NCBI GenBank assembly: GCA_014529385.2
Contig: CM043966.1
Location: 140,540,211-140,604,210, forward strand
Source of the DNA: Adiantum capillus-veneris
Taxonomy: Eukaryota > Streptophyta > Polypodiopsida > Polypodiales > Pteridaceae
Direction: 5' to 3'
DNA: 64,000 nucleotides
Under the pieces are notes generated by a model. The model did not search any database. It worked only from the letters and a program-made list of their open reading frames with translations, and was not told the origin of the DNA. Below are positions 44,774 to 54,199 of this stretch, one piece after another. The translations under genes and the position numbers were made by a program. Position 1 is the stretch's first letter. Every line of letters begins with the position of its first letter.

Positions 44774-47700
44774 AATCACCAGATTGGGAGAAGATATTCC
44801 ATGTGCACATAGATGCTTCGGCATATGCAATAGGATGCATTCTGGCTCAGCCAGAAGAAGGAAACATGGATTTTCCTATCTGTTACGCCAGTCGACAGCT
44901 CAACCATGCAGAGAAGAATTACACCACAACAGAGCGAGAGGGATTAGGAATGATATATGCTGTGAAGAAATTTCGGCATTATCTTCTAGCCAACAAGTTT
45001 GTGTTTTTTACGGATCACCAAGCCTTGCTCTACCTAGTGAATAAACCATGCAATACCGGGAGAATAGTGAGATGGTTCATTATCTTACTGGAATTCGACT
45101 TCACGGTAGTAGTAAAGAAAGGAAAAACACATCTTAGAGCTGACCATCTTTCGCGATTGACGAATGGAGAAGACCCTATAGGAGTAGATGACGACATGCC
45201 AGACGCGTACCTGTTCAACATAGAAATGATACCTAAGTGGTCTCAAAATGTCGTTGACCTATTAACCTATGGAGGAGAGTTCGATAGAAGAAATTACAAC
45301 CTGAAACATATTGCTATTCAGCAATCCAAGAGTCTTCAATTGATTGCAGGAAGGTTGTATCAATTGGGAAATGATCATGTTTTACGACTATGCATCAATC
45401 CTGAGGAATATAGTATATATCTGCGCGAAGCACATGTTCAGGAATGTGCATTTCATTGTTCAAGAAGGAACACATATAGGAATTTGTTACAATTGGGAGT
45501 CTATTGGCCAGGAATGAAAGAAAGCGTACATGAATATGTCACTGTATGTATTGTATGTTCATCAAAACCTCCAGCTGAGTATTCGACATTATATCAGACA
45601 ATGATCGCTCCAGAATGGAGTCAGTATATTGTTGAATATCTCACAAATAGAACTTTCCCAGAAGGAACGTCAAAAGCTCGTCAGAAATCTGTAGAGACAG
45701 AAGCTAGAGATTACGCTTTAATAGGAGATCAACTCTATAAGAGAGGTAAAGACAACCAGCTTAGGATTTGCGCATCAGAGTCTGAGTATGTGATAATCCT
45801 GGAGCAAGCTCATGGAGGAGTAGGTGGAGGCCATTTCTCAGGTGATAAGACAGCAAAACTTGTCTTAGCTGCAGGAATATGGTGGCCAACATTACATATG
45901 GACGCTGAGGAATACGTTAAACGGTGTGATGACTGTCAGCGGACCAAAGTACCACTTAAAAGAGATGATATGCCGCTTAGACCAATGATGGGGGCAAGAG
46001 CTTTTGCAAAATGGGGGATTGATTATGTCGGACCCATTTCACCTCCTGCATATAAGACTCATGCACAATACATCGTTGTGGCTACAGACTATCTAACAAA
46101 GTGGGTCGAAGCAAAGGCAACTCAAAAAGCAGATGCCAGGACCACGGCACAATTTCTGTATGAATACGTCTTTGTACGATATGGATTGCCAATAGAAATT
46201 GTGAGTGATCGAGGCACACATTTCATAAATGAAGTGATAGAGATCCTTCTAGATGAATTCATGGTAATCCATAGGAAATCAGCCCCGTATCATCCACAAG
46301 CAAACGGACAAGCTGAAGCAACAAACAAAACCATATGCACGGTCCTCACGAAGATTGTATCTAAGTCGAGAACTGACTGGGACCAAAAGTTGCATTCAAC
46401 ATTATGGGCATATAGGGTAGCGTATAAAACATCCATAGGAACGACCCCATATAACATGGTTTTTGGGCTAAATGCTATCTTACCAATAGAATTCTTGATT
46501 TCAACCTTAAGGGTGGCTAAGGATCTAGAGTGGACAGGGCACGAGCTCTCTGATAGAATAGATGACCTGGAAAAGCTAGATGAGCTTCGCCTAAAAGCAG
46601 TAGCTTCTATCTACGCTCAAAAAAGGCGACAAAAGGAATTTTTTGATAAGCATGTGCGGACTAAAGAGTTTAAAGTTGGGGACTATGTCCTAGTTTACAC
46701 TCTGAAACAGCATGCTAAGAAGCTTAAAAAGCGAGGGATGGGACCTCTGGTGATTAAAGATCTATCACCAAGTGGAGCCGTCAAGCTTGCTACATTAGAC
46801 GGAGAAGAAATGCCCAATTGGATTAGTGGATGCAGAGTGAAAAAGTATCTGTTGCCGCTAACACAAGACATGCTTCTCAAAATACATCAAGAAAAGCTGC
46901 GTGTCCAGAAAAAGAAAAAGATTGTGGAGGAAGCTCAAGCCGAGGCGAAGGAAAGAATGGAGAAAAGAAGACTACTGCGTCAGAAACAGCGCAATGAAGG
47001 AGCAATGCGAATAAACGCAGTTAGTATAACAGAAATGGATAATGACAAAGAAGAACCCATCATTGAATGCAAAGTAGGAACCAACCAAATCAAAGCCAGA
47101 GCACTATTGGATTCAGGAGCTCAAGCTAACCTACTTTCACTCAGTTTGTATAGACAATTGACAAATGACACTAAACTAACTGCTGCCAAGCAAGAGTTAA
47201 AGAGTTACTCTGAGAATGCAATCAAAACTGTCGGATGCACAGTTTTACATATACAGATTAACCAATATGTGTATCCTCATATGTTTTACGTGGTTGAAGA
47301 CCAAGCTACACAACATCCATTATTGCTAGGACAACCATGGCAGAAAAAATACAATGCAATGATTGACTGGAGTTCTAAATCAGTGCTTATCAAATACGAA
47401 GGTGAAAGTCAATCAGTTAAGTTCACCAAAGGAGCAGAGCCAACTCCAAAGGAAGAATCCACGGACAAGGGCAAACAACAAACAGAGGAAAAGAAGAAGC
47501 AATGGCAACCAAAAGTTTCTATACAACCGGATTACTCTTCGACGAGGAATTCTCAACATTGGATAAGGAAGACAAGCAATAATATAACAGCTCAAACTTG
47601 GGATAAAACGGAGTCAACATTGGTATGGAGACCAAAAAAGGTGGTGCCAGAAAAAACAAACAGAGTCTTCAATACCAGACAACAGAGTGATCCCCGACAA

Positions 47701-48129
47701 TCAAGGAAAGTGAAACAGATCTGGATTCCAAAGAAGTTCATGACAGCACAAAGCTACAGCCAGCAAATTTGGATCCCAAAGATTTGTAAACAGGAACTCC
47801 CTTCAAGACAATCAACGGAAACTCCTAGGTATTTCAAGGCGAGGAAATCAACACACAGAACAAAGCAGGTTTGGGTCGCAAAGAGTTTGTGGCAAGCACA
47901 AGCAAAGCGGAAGCAGATTTGGATTGTGAAAAAAGACAACAAGGTAACGAAGAATCCATCTACTGATTCTACTACCGAAGTGCCAAGACCAACCCAAAAC
48001 CTGACCACCAATCCTTCAATCAAACAAAGAGCAGCTTTATTGGAAAGAATGTTGTATCGTCGCTCTACAATTGCATTGGGAACTTATGACCAAAACAACT
48101 ACAATGCTTCACCCACAGACACTTCATAG
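44770..48129 (+). CDS. element A RNase H, double-zinc integrase, second retropepsin, Trp-repeat tail
   Basis: 1119 codons, uninterrupted, with no ATG at the start because the frame is the downstream part of pol. Order by approximate residue: RNase H 1-130 (HIDASAYAIGC, TTEREGLGMIYAVKKF, FFTDHQALLYLVNKP). First HHCC module 190-262 (H-x6-H in AHVQECAFH, then CIVC). Second HHCC module 318-390 (HGGVGGGH, then CDDC). Integrase core with D in GIDYVGP (~417), D in SDRGTHF (~479) and E in GQAEATN (~515). GPY/F-like C-terminal domain 620-700. Lys/Glu coiled coil to 755. A second retropepsin-like domain 760-890 (ALLDSGAQANLL, later LLLGQPW). A tail with repeated Q-[IV]-W-[IV]-x-K motifs 920-1070. The doubled zinc module and the post-integrase retropepsin are unusual. 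Confidence 0.9.
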   Translation: MKSPDWEKIFHVHIDASAYAIGCILAQPEEGNMDFPICYASRQLNHAEKNYTTTEREGLGMIYAVKKFRHYLLANKFVFFTDHQALLYLVNKPCNTGRIVRWFIILLEFDFTVVVKKGKTHLRADHLSRLTNGEDPIGVDDDMPDAYLFNIEMIPKWSQNVVDLLTYGGEFDRRNYNLKHIAIQQSKSLQLIAGRLYQLGNDHVLRLCINPEEYSIYLREAHVQECAFHCSRRNTYRNLLQLGVYWPGMKESVHEYVTVCIVCSSKPPAEYSTLYQTMIAPEWSQYIVEYLTNRTFPEGTSKARQKSVETEARDYALIGDQLYKRGKDNQLRICASESEYVIILEQAHGGVGGGHFSGDKTAKLVLAAGIWWPTLHMDAEEYVKRCDDCQRTKVPLKRDDMPLRPMMGARAFAKWGIDYVGPISPPAYKTHAQYIVVATDYLTKWVEAKATQKADARTTAQFLYEYVFVRYGLPIEIVSDRGTHFINEVIEILLDEFMVIHRKSAPYHPQANGQAEATNKTICTVLTKIVSKSRTDWDQKLHSTLWAYRVAYKTSIGTTPYNMVFGLNAILPIEFLISTLRVAKDLEWTGHELSDRIDDLEKLDELRLKAVASIYAQKRRQKEFFDKHVRTKEFKVGDYVLVYTLKQHAKKLKKRGMGPLVIKDLSPSGAVKLATLDGEEMPNWISGCRVKKYLLPLTQDMLLKIHQEKLRVQKKKKIVEEAQAEAKERMEKRRLLRQKQRNEGAMRINAVSITEMDNDKEEPIIECKVGTNQIKARALLDSGAQANLLSLSLYRQLTNDTKLTAAKQELKSYSENAIKTVGCTVLHIQINQYVYPHMFYVVEDQATQHPLLLGQPWQKKYNAMIDWSSKSVLIKYEGESQSVKFTKGAEPTPKEESTDKGKQQTEEKKKQWQPKVSIQPDYSSTRNSQHWIRKTSNNITAQTWDKTESTLVWRPKKVVPEKTNRVFNTRQQSDPRQSRKVKQIWIPKKFMTAQSYSQQIWIPKICKQELPSRQSTETPRYFKARKSTHRTKQVWVAKSLWQAQAKRKQIWIVKKDNKVTKNPSTDSTTEVPRPTQNLTTNPSIKQRAALLERMLYRRSTIALGTYDQNNYNASPTDTS

Positions 48130-49780
48130 TCGTCCGGGAGGACTCAGACTAGGAGGGGGGGAGGTATACAGGAGCTACAAAGCAGCTACAAGCGGGAAAA
48201 ACAAAGAAAAACAAAAATTATATTACAAGGGCAGTGTCTTACATGATTTTGCAATTTTTTATGTTTGATTGCGGATATTGATAATATTTATGCCCTTATA
48301 TACCTTGTTTTGCAACAAGAAGAGATCAAATGATGAATTTGGGTCTCTAGATGTGTAAATATCACTAAATAAGAGTGTTTTTGGAGCTAAAAAGTGGAAA
48401 AAAGTGGTAATCCAAGTCCAAAAATCACAAAGAAGTGTATATTCATATACACAGGGTTACCAGCTATTTATCATGTATGTTTGGAATTTTTTGGCTTCAA
48501 TTTGCTATTTTCCTTTATTTTTTATGATTTTCTTAATAAAAATAAAAGAAAAATAGCAAATTGAAGCCAAAAAAGCAGGTGAAATGAGATCGGAAAAAAG
48601 AAAAGAATTGACGGCGATGATCCTAATGACAAGGGCAACCTAGGATAAAAATTGGGTACAATTCTGAAAAAGTTGCGGAAAGCCCGAAATGACAGAATTT
48701 TGGCAAAGTGGACAGATTTCTCAGAAACAGGTCAAATGGAGTCCAAATTGAGGAATTTCAAATCCTAAAGTGCATTTCACGACGAGATAGGAGCACATGT
48801 CAAATTTGGTAACAAGTGATCCGGGAAGCCCGAAGTTAAGTATTTTTCACTTCACTATCAAGCTCATTTCCACTATTACCTTCTTGGAGAGAGCAAAGAG
48901 CACACAGGAGCATCCGGCCTTCTACCGCCTTCTACGACTGCTACGAGAGCTCAGAGGACACCAGACATGAGAGGTAGACTCGTTGCCATAAGCTTTTGAT
49001 GCTTATCGTTAACTTTTGTCGCGAAAACTCACCAAAACCAAGAAACAAGAGCAGACGGGGAATGGGGAAGAACGCTAGGTAGGGGCACAACCGCCTAACC
49101 AAACTTTGCAAGAACTTAGAGGTGGGTTACCCTAACATAGAGGATGAGTTTCTAGCACTCAAAGCTCGAGAAAGAACGACTGGAAAAACCCTAGGTAAAC
49201 AGAGCCTGCAAGAGGCAAACAGAAAAAAGTTGTCGGAACGACACAAAACTTCTCAGGAAGCTTAACAACATCGAGGGCAATGCAACCATGGAGTATCTCC
49301 GGGTTTGGATCACCAAAAGTAGGTCGGAACAACCGATTCGGCTGCGGACACACAAAGCGTCATTTTGGCATGACGGCTAAAATTGACGACCAAATGACAT
49401 GAAACTTCACAAGCAGTTTCAACTATACATGGATGACTTATGTTTGCAAGCAAAACCCAAAAGAAAGCTGATTCACTTACCGATGGTGAAAAAGACGCTT
49501 TCGAGCAACCAAATGGATAAAGATGGAGAACGGGGAGCCAAAGTCAAGTTCAACCGAATAGGTGGCTTCACAACATATCCAATGAGCTGGAAATGCAACT
49601 CTCAAGAAGAAAAGTTGAAGAAATTCAACTCCAAGGCAAAAAGACAACTTCGGAGACTGAAATGCCTATAAGGGGGCTTTTTAGCTAAACTGATGACTTT
49701 TTAAGTTGAAAACTAGTTAGCAGGGCTTAGGGCACTAGCACAAAGCATTCTTTGCACAAAAAGACCAACATTTCAAGAAA
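48130..49780 (+). other. element A non-coding region after pol
   Basis: No convincing protein. The start (TCGTCCGGGAGGACTC, GGAGGGGGGGAGG) and the following 200 bp have a decayed relative on the minus strand at 60,240-60,600. A long hairpin lies at 48,487-48,574. A 90-codon frame at 49,399-49,671 has no domain. Confidence 0.6.
48487..48574. repeat. long inverted repeat (stem-loop) downstream of pol
   Basis: TTTTTTGGCTTCAATTTGCT at the left is the reverse complement of the right-hand arm ending GAAGCCAAAAAA. The arms are close to 38 bp with few mismatches and a short AT-rich loop. It lies about 360 nt after the pol stop. Confidence 0.85.
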
Positions 49781-50726
49781 AGACATCATACGCGTATGAT
49801 GTCTCACAGCATGATTTTCACATCCATTTCAGCATTTGAGTGCATAGCCTCATTCCACATGTTAATCACATCCTATGAACCAAGTATCATGAGAATTGGA
49901 GTTAGAAAACCCAAGGAAAACCAAAAAGACGCAAAGTAGGCCATAAAATTGATTTTTGGTCCTAATTTTGTCAAAATAACTCCAAACTCATTGAAACTTT
50001 GTAGGATTGTTGATTAACACATCTACAAGCTATCTGGAACCAAAAAGCACCATTTTGATACAAAAGACATCATACGCGTATGATGTCTATTTGCACTTAC
50101 AGAGCCAAAAATGCTCATTTGTCATCATACATCCATTATATATATCTAATACATGCTACATATGAAGTTTGGAACCATTTGGTCAAGTGGATCACCCCAT
50201 TAGCCCAATTAAGAGAAAATCCTTCATACAAAGCCTATTTTTGTCCCAAATCCAACATATTCAAGTCCAAACCAAGATTTGAGTATAAACAGTCCTTCAC
50301 TAGCACATGGAGAGTCCACAGAACCAATCCTTCTATCCAAACTTCATAAATCCACTGAATAAGCCTATCTAAAGCCAAATCCAAGCTTATAGAGAAAATT
50401 GGTCCAAAAATGCACCAAAAGACATCATACGCGTATGATGTCTCACTATGTGATTTTGGCACCTCAGGGCTTCAACCACCAAACAGAAGTGTTCTACATG
50501 CCATTTGAAAGTAATCCACTAAGTTTTATCCAAATTGGATCATAAAATCCATTTCCCTTTCAAAATTTTGCCAAGAGCCTGAACTGGACTAAACTGGCCA
50601 AAACTTGACCAAATGGGATCCAAACTCAAATCCAAGCATATGACACTCATGTATACACTATCAGCTACAAGCACAACCAATATGAAGTCATTCTGACACA
50701 AAAGACATCATACGCGTATGATGTCT
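49781..50726. repeat. palindrome array 2 (upstream of element A third ORF)
   Basis: Four perfect copies of the 24-bp palindrome at 49,781, 50,065, 50,420 and 50,703, spaced 284, 355 and 283 bp. The sequence between copies shares wording with array 1 (TTTTGCCAAGAGCCTGAACT here, TTGCCAAGAAAAGCCTGAAC there). The last palindrome ends 166 nt before the ATG at 50,893. Confidence 0.95.
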
Positions 50727-50864
50727 CAAGCATGTTTTTGAGCCCAGTTTGCATATTTTTTCACCTACATTGCATCCTTAGGCCCTGAATAGCTCATGTT
50801 TCAATTTTCAAGTCATTTGAATAGTTAAAAGCTTCATTTCGGCTTTCAGTACTAAAAAGACGCT

Positions 50865-50888
50865 AACTTCTGAAATTGGAGTTACAGG
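50865..50888 (+). promoter_or_regulatory. candidate branch point and 3' splice site before third ORF
   Basis: CTAAC about 20 nt upstream of TTACAG|G, which is 5 nt before the ATG. The polypyrimidine tract is weak. Paired with the donor at 37,162 it would make a spliced mRNA for the third ORF. Confidence 0.3.
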
Positions 50889-50892
50889 ATCC

Positions 50893-53800
50893 ATGGATTC
50901 CGCTAAGTCATCGGCAACTAAGAGAAAAAGACCAACCATCAAGGATGCTCTTGCAGAGGCAGAACCTTTTGATATTCCAACAGAAACCCTCAAGCCAACC
51001 AAGACTTGGGTGGAGGAAGCAGTACTAGAAAAAGAGGGAATAAAGATCTACCAGGGGACTTTCAGAGATCCTCAAGGGCAATCGGTCGATGTACCTATGA
51101 TCCCACGAGAATTAGTGGACTATAGCAGATCAGAGAACATAAGCAGATACCTGGAAAAGGCTGACTTACACAGGTTCTTCACCTCGAGACCATCAGGTGT
51201 AGACACAAGAAGAGCGTATGAGTTAGCAACATCCATCCAGAAGGATGGGAAGGCCACGTTGACAGCCATGGATGGAGAAACAGTTGAAGTACAGATCACT
51301 CCACAGCTCATTGCAGATGCATTGAAGCTGCACAACAAAGGGAGTTCTGTCAGAGAAAGAAGGGAGGCCATAGAGGTCTATGGATCAAAGAAACAAAATA
51401 CAACCTACGGAGATATGGCAGATCAACGAGCGGCAACCCTTTGCCGATTATACAACCAGTTTTTCCATGTGTGCAGCAAAAGACCGCATAAGTATACTAC
51501 ACCACCCCATGCCATTGCCACAACCATCACATGGGCACTGAAGAGCAACGTGCCAAAAGAGGTGAATTATGCTCAATACATCCACGAGCAAGTAATCGCC
51601 ATGCACAACCAGAAACCAAAGTACATAGGAGGAGGAGAAATCCTAACAAGAATAGCTTATGAAGCTATTGGAGCTAGGGATCAAGGGCCCCAGATTCCCT
51701 CCCAGAATGAGTGGCTTAGAGAAGCCGATGAGGAGGAAGAACAGCAAGAAGTGTCCAAGAGGGCGTCCACAAGAGCACGCCGAAAACTAGAAATAGTTTC
51801 AGAACCTGAAGAGGCTGTGGACGAGCCGCTCAAGAAGAAAGTGAAGAAGAAGGCCGATCCCAAGCAAACCAAAAGTCAAAAAGCCGCAAGGATGGAAAGG
51901 CTGGTAGAGCAGTTTAGAGCGGAAAGAGCTCTAAAGGGGGACTTCGAAGAAATGTGGGTGCCAGACCCCAGTAAAGTCGGAACCAGCTCAGCCAGGCCAC
52001 ATGTTGATCAATATGATCAATATATTAGAGCTTATGAGGAGTCGGAGGCCATACTAGAGCAACAACCTGTCGAACCTTATACCGAAGAGGAAGTACAGCT
52101 TTTAAAAGCTGAGCTGCAAAAGGACGACAAGGGGAAAAAGAAAGTAGATGAGTCTACTGATCCTCAAGAGAAAGACAGGCAAGCAAACAAAGGGAAAGCC
52201 AAGGTGACTGAAGACAATCAGCCCTCTTTTACTGTTGTACCAAGCCCGAAGAAGATGGAAATTATTGTGGAGGAAACCACAATAGAAATGGAAACAGAAA
52301 TTATGGAAAAACCGGAGGCCGGGACCAAGGAAAAGAGGATAGATCCAGTTCAGCAAAAGAAAGATGATTATGAGGATCTGGTCGCGATCGGATACAGTGA
52401 AGAAGAGGCCCTGGAGGCAGTTTATGGGATATCCCTACGGAAACAAGATGATCGGAAAGGGACGAAAGAAAAGACAAAGGGTACAATGGAGAGTGAAGAA
52501 AAAATGGTCGAGCCGAAGCCATTGGAGGTGGTGGCACAAAGAGCTGTCAAGTTGACAGATGAAGATGAAAAAGACATGCACATGGTGCATGAATTGCTCA
52601 GCAAGATTAAAGAAAGATCCAGAGCAAAGGAAGTAGCACTTGAGACAGCAAAACAAAAGGAAGCAGAGTTGCAGAAGAAGTTAGAGAATGCTATGACTGA
52701 ATCTGAAAGTCATAAAGCATCACTCTACGACGCAGAAAACGAGAGGGACGGCTTGATACTCCAACTAGCCGAAGCTTCAAGAGAGGTAACAAGCTCACAG
52801 GAAGCAAAGGAGCGAATAGAAGATGAGCTGGAGGCAGCCAAGGATGAGCTCATTGAGCTAAGGGAAAGAGTCGAACTTCAAGAAAGGACAATCATGAGAC
52901 TCAGGACCACCCCTAGAGCTAGCAGAGCAGGAACAGAACAAGAGGGAGCCCTCGTACCAGCTCTGGAAGATCAGGTCAGAAGTCTGCAAAGAGAGCTGAG
53001 GTTAGAGCAAGTGCAAAGGTTGCACATGGCGGAGGGATCATTGGCTGCAGAGGAGAGGCTCACATCAGAAAACCAAACACTAAGGACAGAAAATGAGGCC
53101 CTCCGCAAACAGCTCCAAGACCTCCAAGAGCAACAAAGAAGAGAAACAGAGACACCACAAGAAGAAGCAGGGGGAGCAGCCATAGAGCTACCAGAAACTG
53201 GAGAGGCAACCACAATCGAAGATCCAGCCCCAGTTCAAGAAGTGGCCTCGACTTCAGGAATCTCTGAAGGAGAAGAACAAAGGCTCCAGAACCAAATAGA
53301 AAAGTCAACAGAGGAAAGTGCCAAGGCGGAAATGGAATGGGAAAGGAGACTCCTCATTTCCATTAGACTTCAAGGTTTAGACACAAAAGTGCTCCACGAA
53401 GAGTGGATGCAACCAAGCCTGCCTTTCCCTCTGATGAAATTTGAAGTGATAAAGACGAAAAAGAGAATAGAGGAGGAGCAGTATGTCGCTCTTTATGAAG
53501 GCGACATCACAAAGGATGAACAATCAAAGAAGATTGTAGATTCTCAACCTAGATGGAGGAAAGGTTGGCTGAACAAATACCCAGCCTACCTCATCTACTT
53601 GGTAGAGGCTCCAAAGGAGATTCGGGAGGATGCAACCTTCTGCCCGGTGCCAAGAGTCAGAAACTGGAACGAGCATGGCAGGATTGCAGAAAAGAAGCCA
53701 AATTGGCTTAATTATCTCAGGATGCCAGGACCAAAGGAAGGAGAGAGAATAGGTAAAGCCTACATGGTGAAAACCCTAACGGGCACCATCAAACTCTTTA

Positions 53801-54150
53801 CTGGCTCTCATGACCTTTCGTGTCAGATGCTAAAGAAAATCTGCAGGACTCTCTTAGCATGCATTGAAGTGTTCGCGCCAGATAAAGCCACGACCTCGAG
53901 TCTACTATCGACGGCCGACACAGTGACGGATATGATGTATGATCTTTCATTGCAGCCATCACCAAAGGTGTTACATCTCTTATACCAAAGAATTATGTTT
54001 TTGCCTAGCTTCCACATGCAAACATTCGAAGAAGCTTTCTACACCGGCTTTTTCACTCACGAAAGCAAAATATTCGGCCCAACCTTGACCATCGGCAACC
54101 TACGCTACGAATCACATTTGCAGATGCTCAAGACGACAGGACTCTATTGA
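50893..54150 (+). CDS. element A third ORF, 1085 residues, function unknown
   Basis: Uninterrupted from an ATG to TGA, ending 49 bp before the 3' LTR. Residues 1-275 look globular (YLEKADLHRFFTSRPSG; ITPQLIADALKLHNKG; ATLCRLYNQFFHVCSKRPHKY; EILTRIAYEAIGARDQG) and vaguely recall the plant-transposon-associated domains found in some Gypsy 3' ORFs. I cannot assign it. Residues 275-560 are Lys/Glu-rich and probably disordered. Residues 560-760 are a long coiled coil (ELEAAKDELIELRERVELQ; LTSENQTLRTENEALRKQ). Residues 815-1085 form a second globular region (WRKGWLNKYPAYLIYLVEAPKE; TLTGTIKLFTGSHDLSCQML; FEEAFYTGFFTHESK). No signal peptide or membrane segment is visible, so it is not an obvious envelope protein. 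Confidence 0.85.
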   Translation: MDSAKSSATKRKRPTIKDALAEAEPFDIPTETLKPTKTWVEEAVLEKEGIKIYQGTFRDPQGQSVDVPMIPRELVDYSRSENISRYLEKADLHRFFTSRPSGVDTRRAYELATSIQKDGKATLTAMDGETVEVQITPQLIADALKLHNKGSSVRERREAIEVYGSKKQNTTYGDMADQRAATLCRLYNQFFHVCSKRPHKYTTPPHAIATTITWALKSNVPKEVNYAQYIHEQVIAMHNQKPKYIGGGEILTRIAYEAIGARDQGPQIPSQNEWLREADEEEEQQEVSKRASTRARRKLEIVSEPEEAVDEPLKKKVKKKADPKQTKSQKAARMERLVEQFRAERALKGDFEEMWVPDPSKVGTSSARPHVDQYDQYIRAYEESEAILEQQPVEPYTEEEVQLLKAELQKDDKGKKKVDESTDPQEKDRQANKGKAKVTEDNQPSFTVVPSPKKMEIIVEETTIEMETEIMEKPEAGTKEKRIDPVQQKKDDYEDLVAIGYSEEEALEAVYGISLRKQDDRKGTKEKTKGTMESEEKMVEPKPLEVVAQRAVKLTDEDEKDMHMVHELLSKIKERSRAKEVALETAKQKEAELQKKLENAMTESESHKASLYDAENERDGLILQLAEASREVTSSQEAKERIEDELEAAKDELIELRERVELQERTIMRLRTTPRASRAGTEQEGALVPALEDQVRSLQRELRLEQVQRLHMAEGSLAAEERLTSENQTLRTENEALRKQLQDLQEQQRRETETPQEEAGGAAIELPETGEATTIEDPAPVQEVASTSGISEGEEQRLQNQIEKSTEESAKAEMEWERRLLISIRLQGLDTKVLHEEWMQPSLPFPLMKFEVIKTKKRIEEEQYVALYEGDITKDEQSKKIVDSQPRWRKGWLNKYPAYLIYLVEAPKEIREDATFCPVPRVRNWNEHGRIAEKKPNWLNYLRMPGPKEGERIGKAYMVKTLTGTIKLFTGSHDLSCQMLKKICRTLLACIEVFAPDKATTSSLLSTADTVTDMMYDLSLQPSPKVLHLLYQRIMFLPSFHMQTFEEAFYTGFFTHESKIFGPTLTIGNLRYESHLQMLKTTGLY

Positions 54151-54187
54151 TCAAACCTAAAAGTCATGTCAGGGACGACATGAACGC

Positions 54188-54199
54188 GGAGGGGGGGAG
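54188..54199 (+). other. polypurine tract of element A
   Basis: GGAGGGGGGGAG directly before the 3' LTR, the plus-strand primer site for reverse transcription. Confidence 0.85.

Noticed and set aside
37644-50726. CRISPR-like array or IS terminal repeats from the evenly spaced palindromes
   Set aside because: Spacing is far too long for CRISPR, the setting is a plant LTR element, and the copies are internal and lack target duplications.
50893-54150. Envelope protein of an errantivirus-like Gypsy element
   Set aside because: No signal peptide, membrane segment or fusion-like stretch. The middle is a soluble coiled coil.
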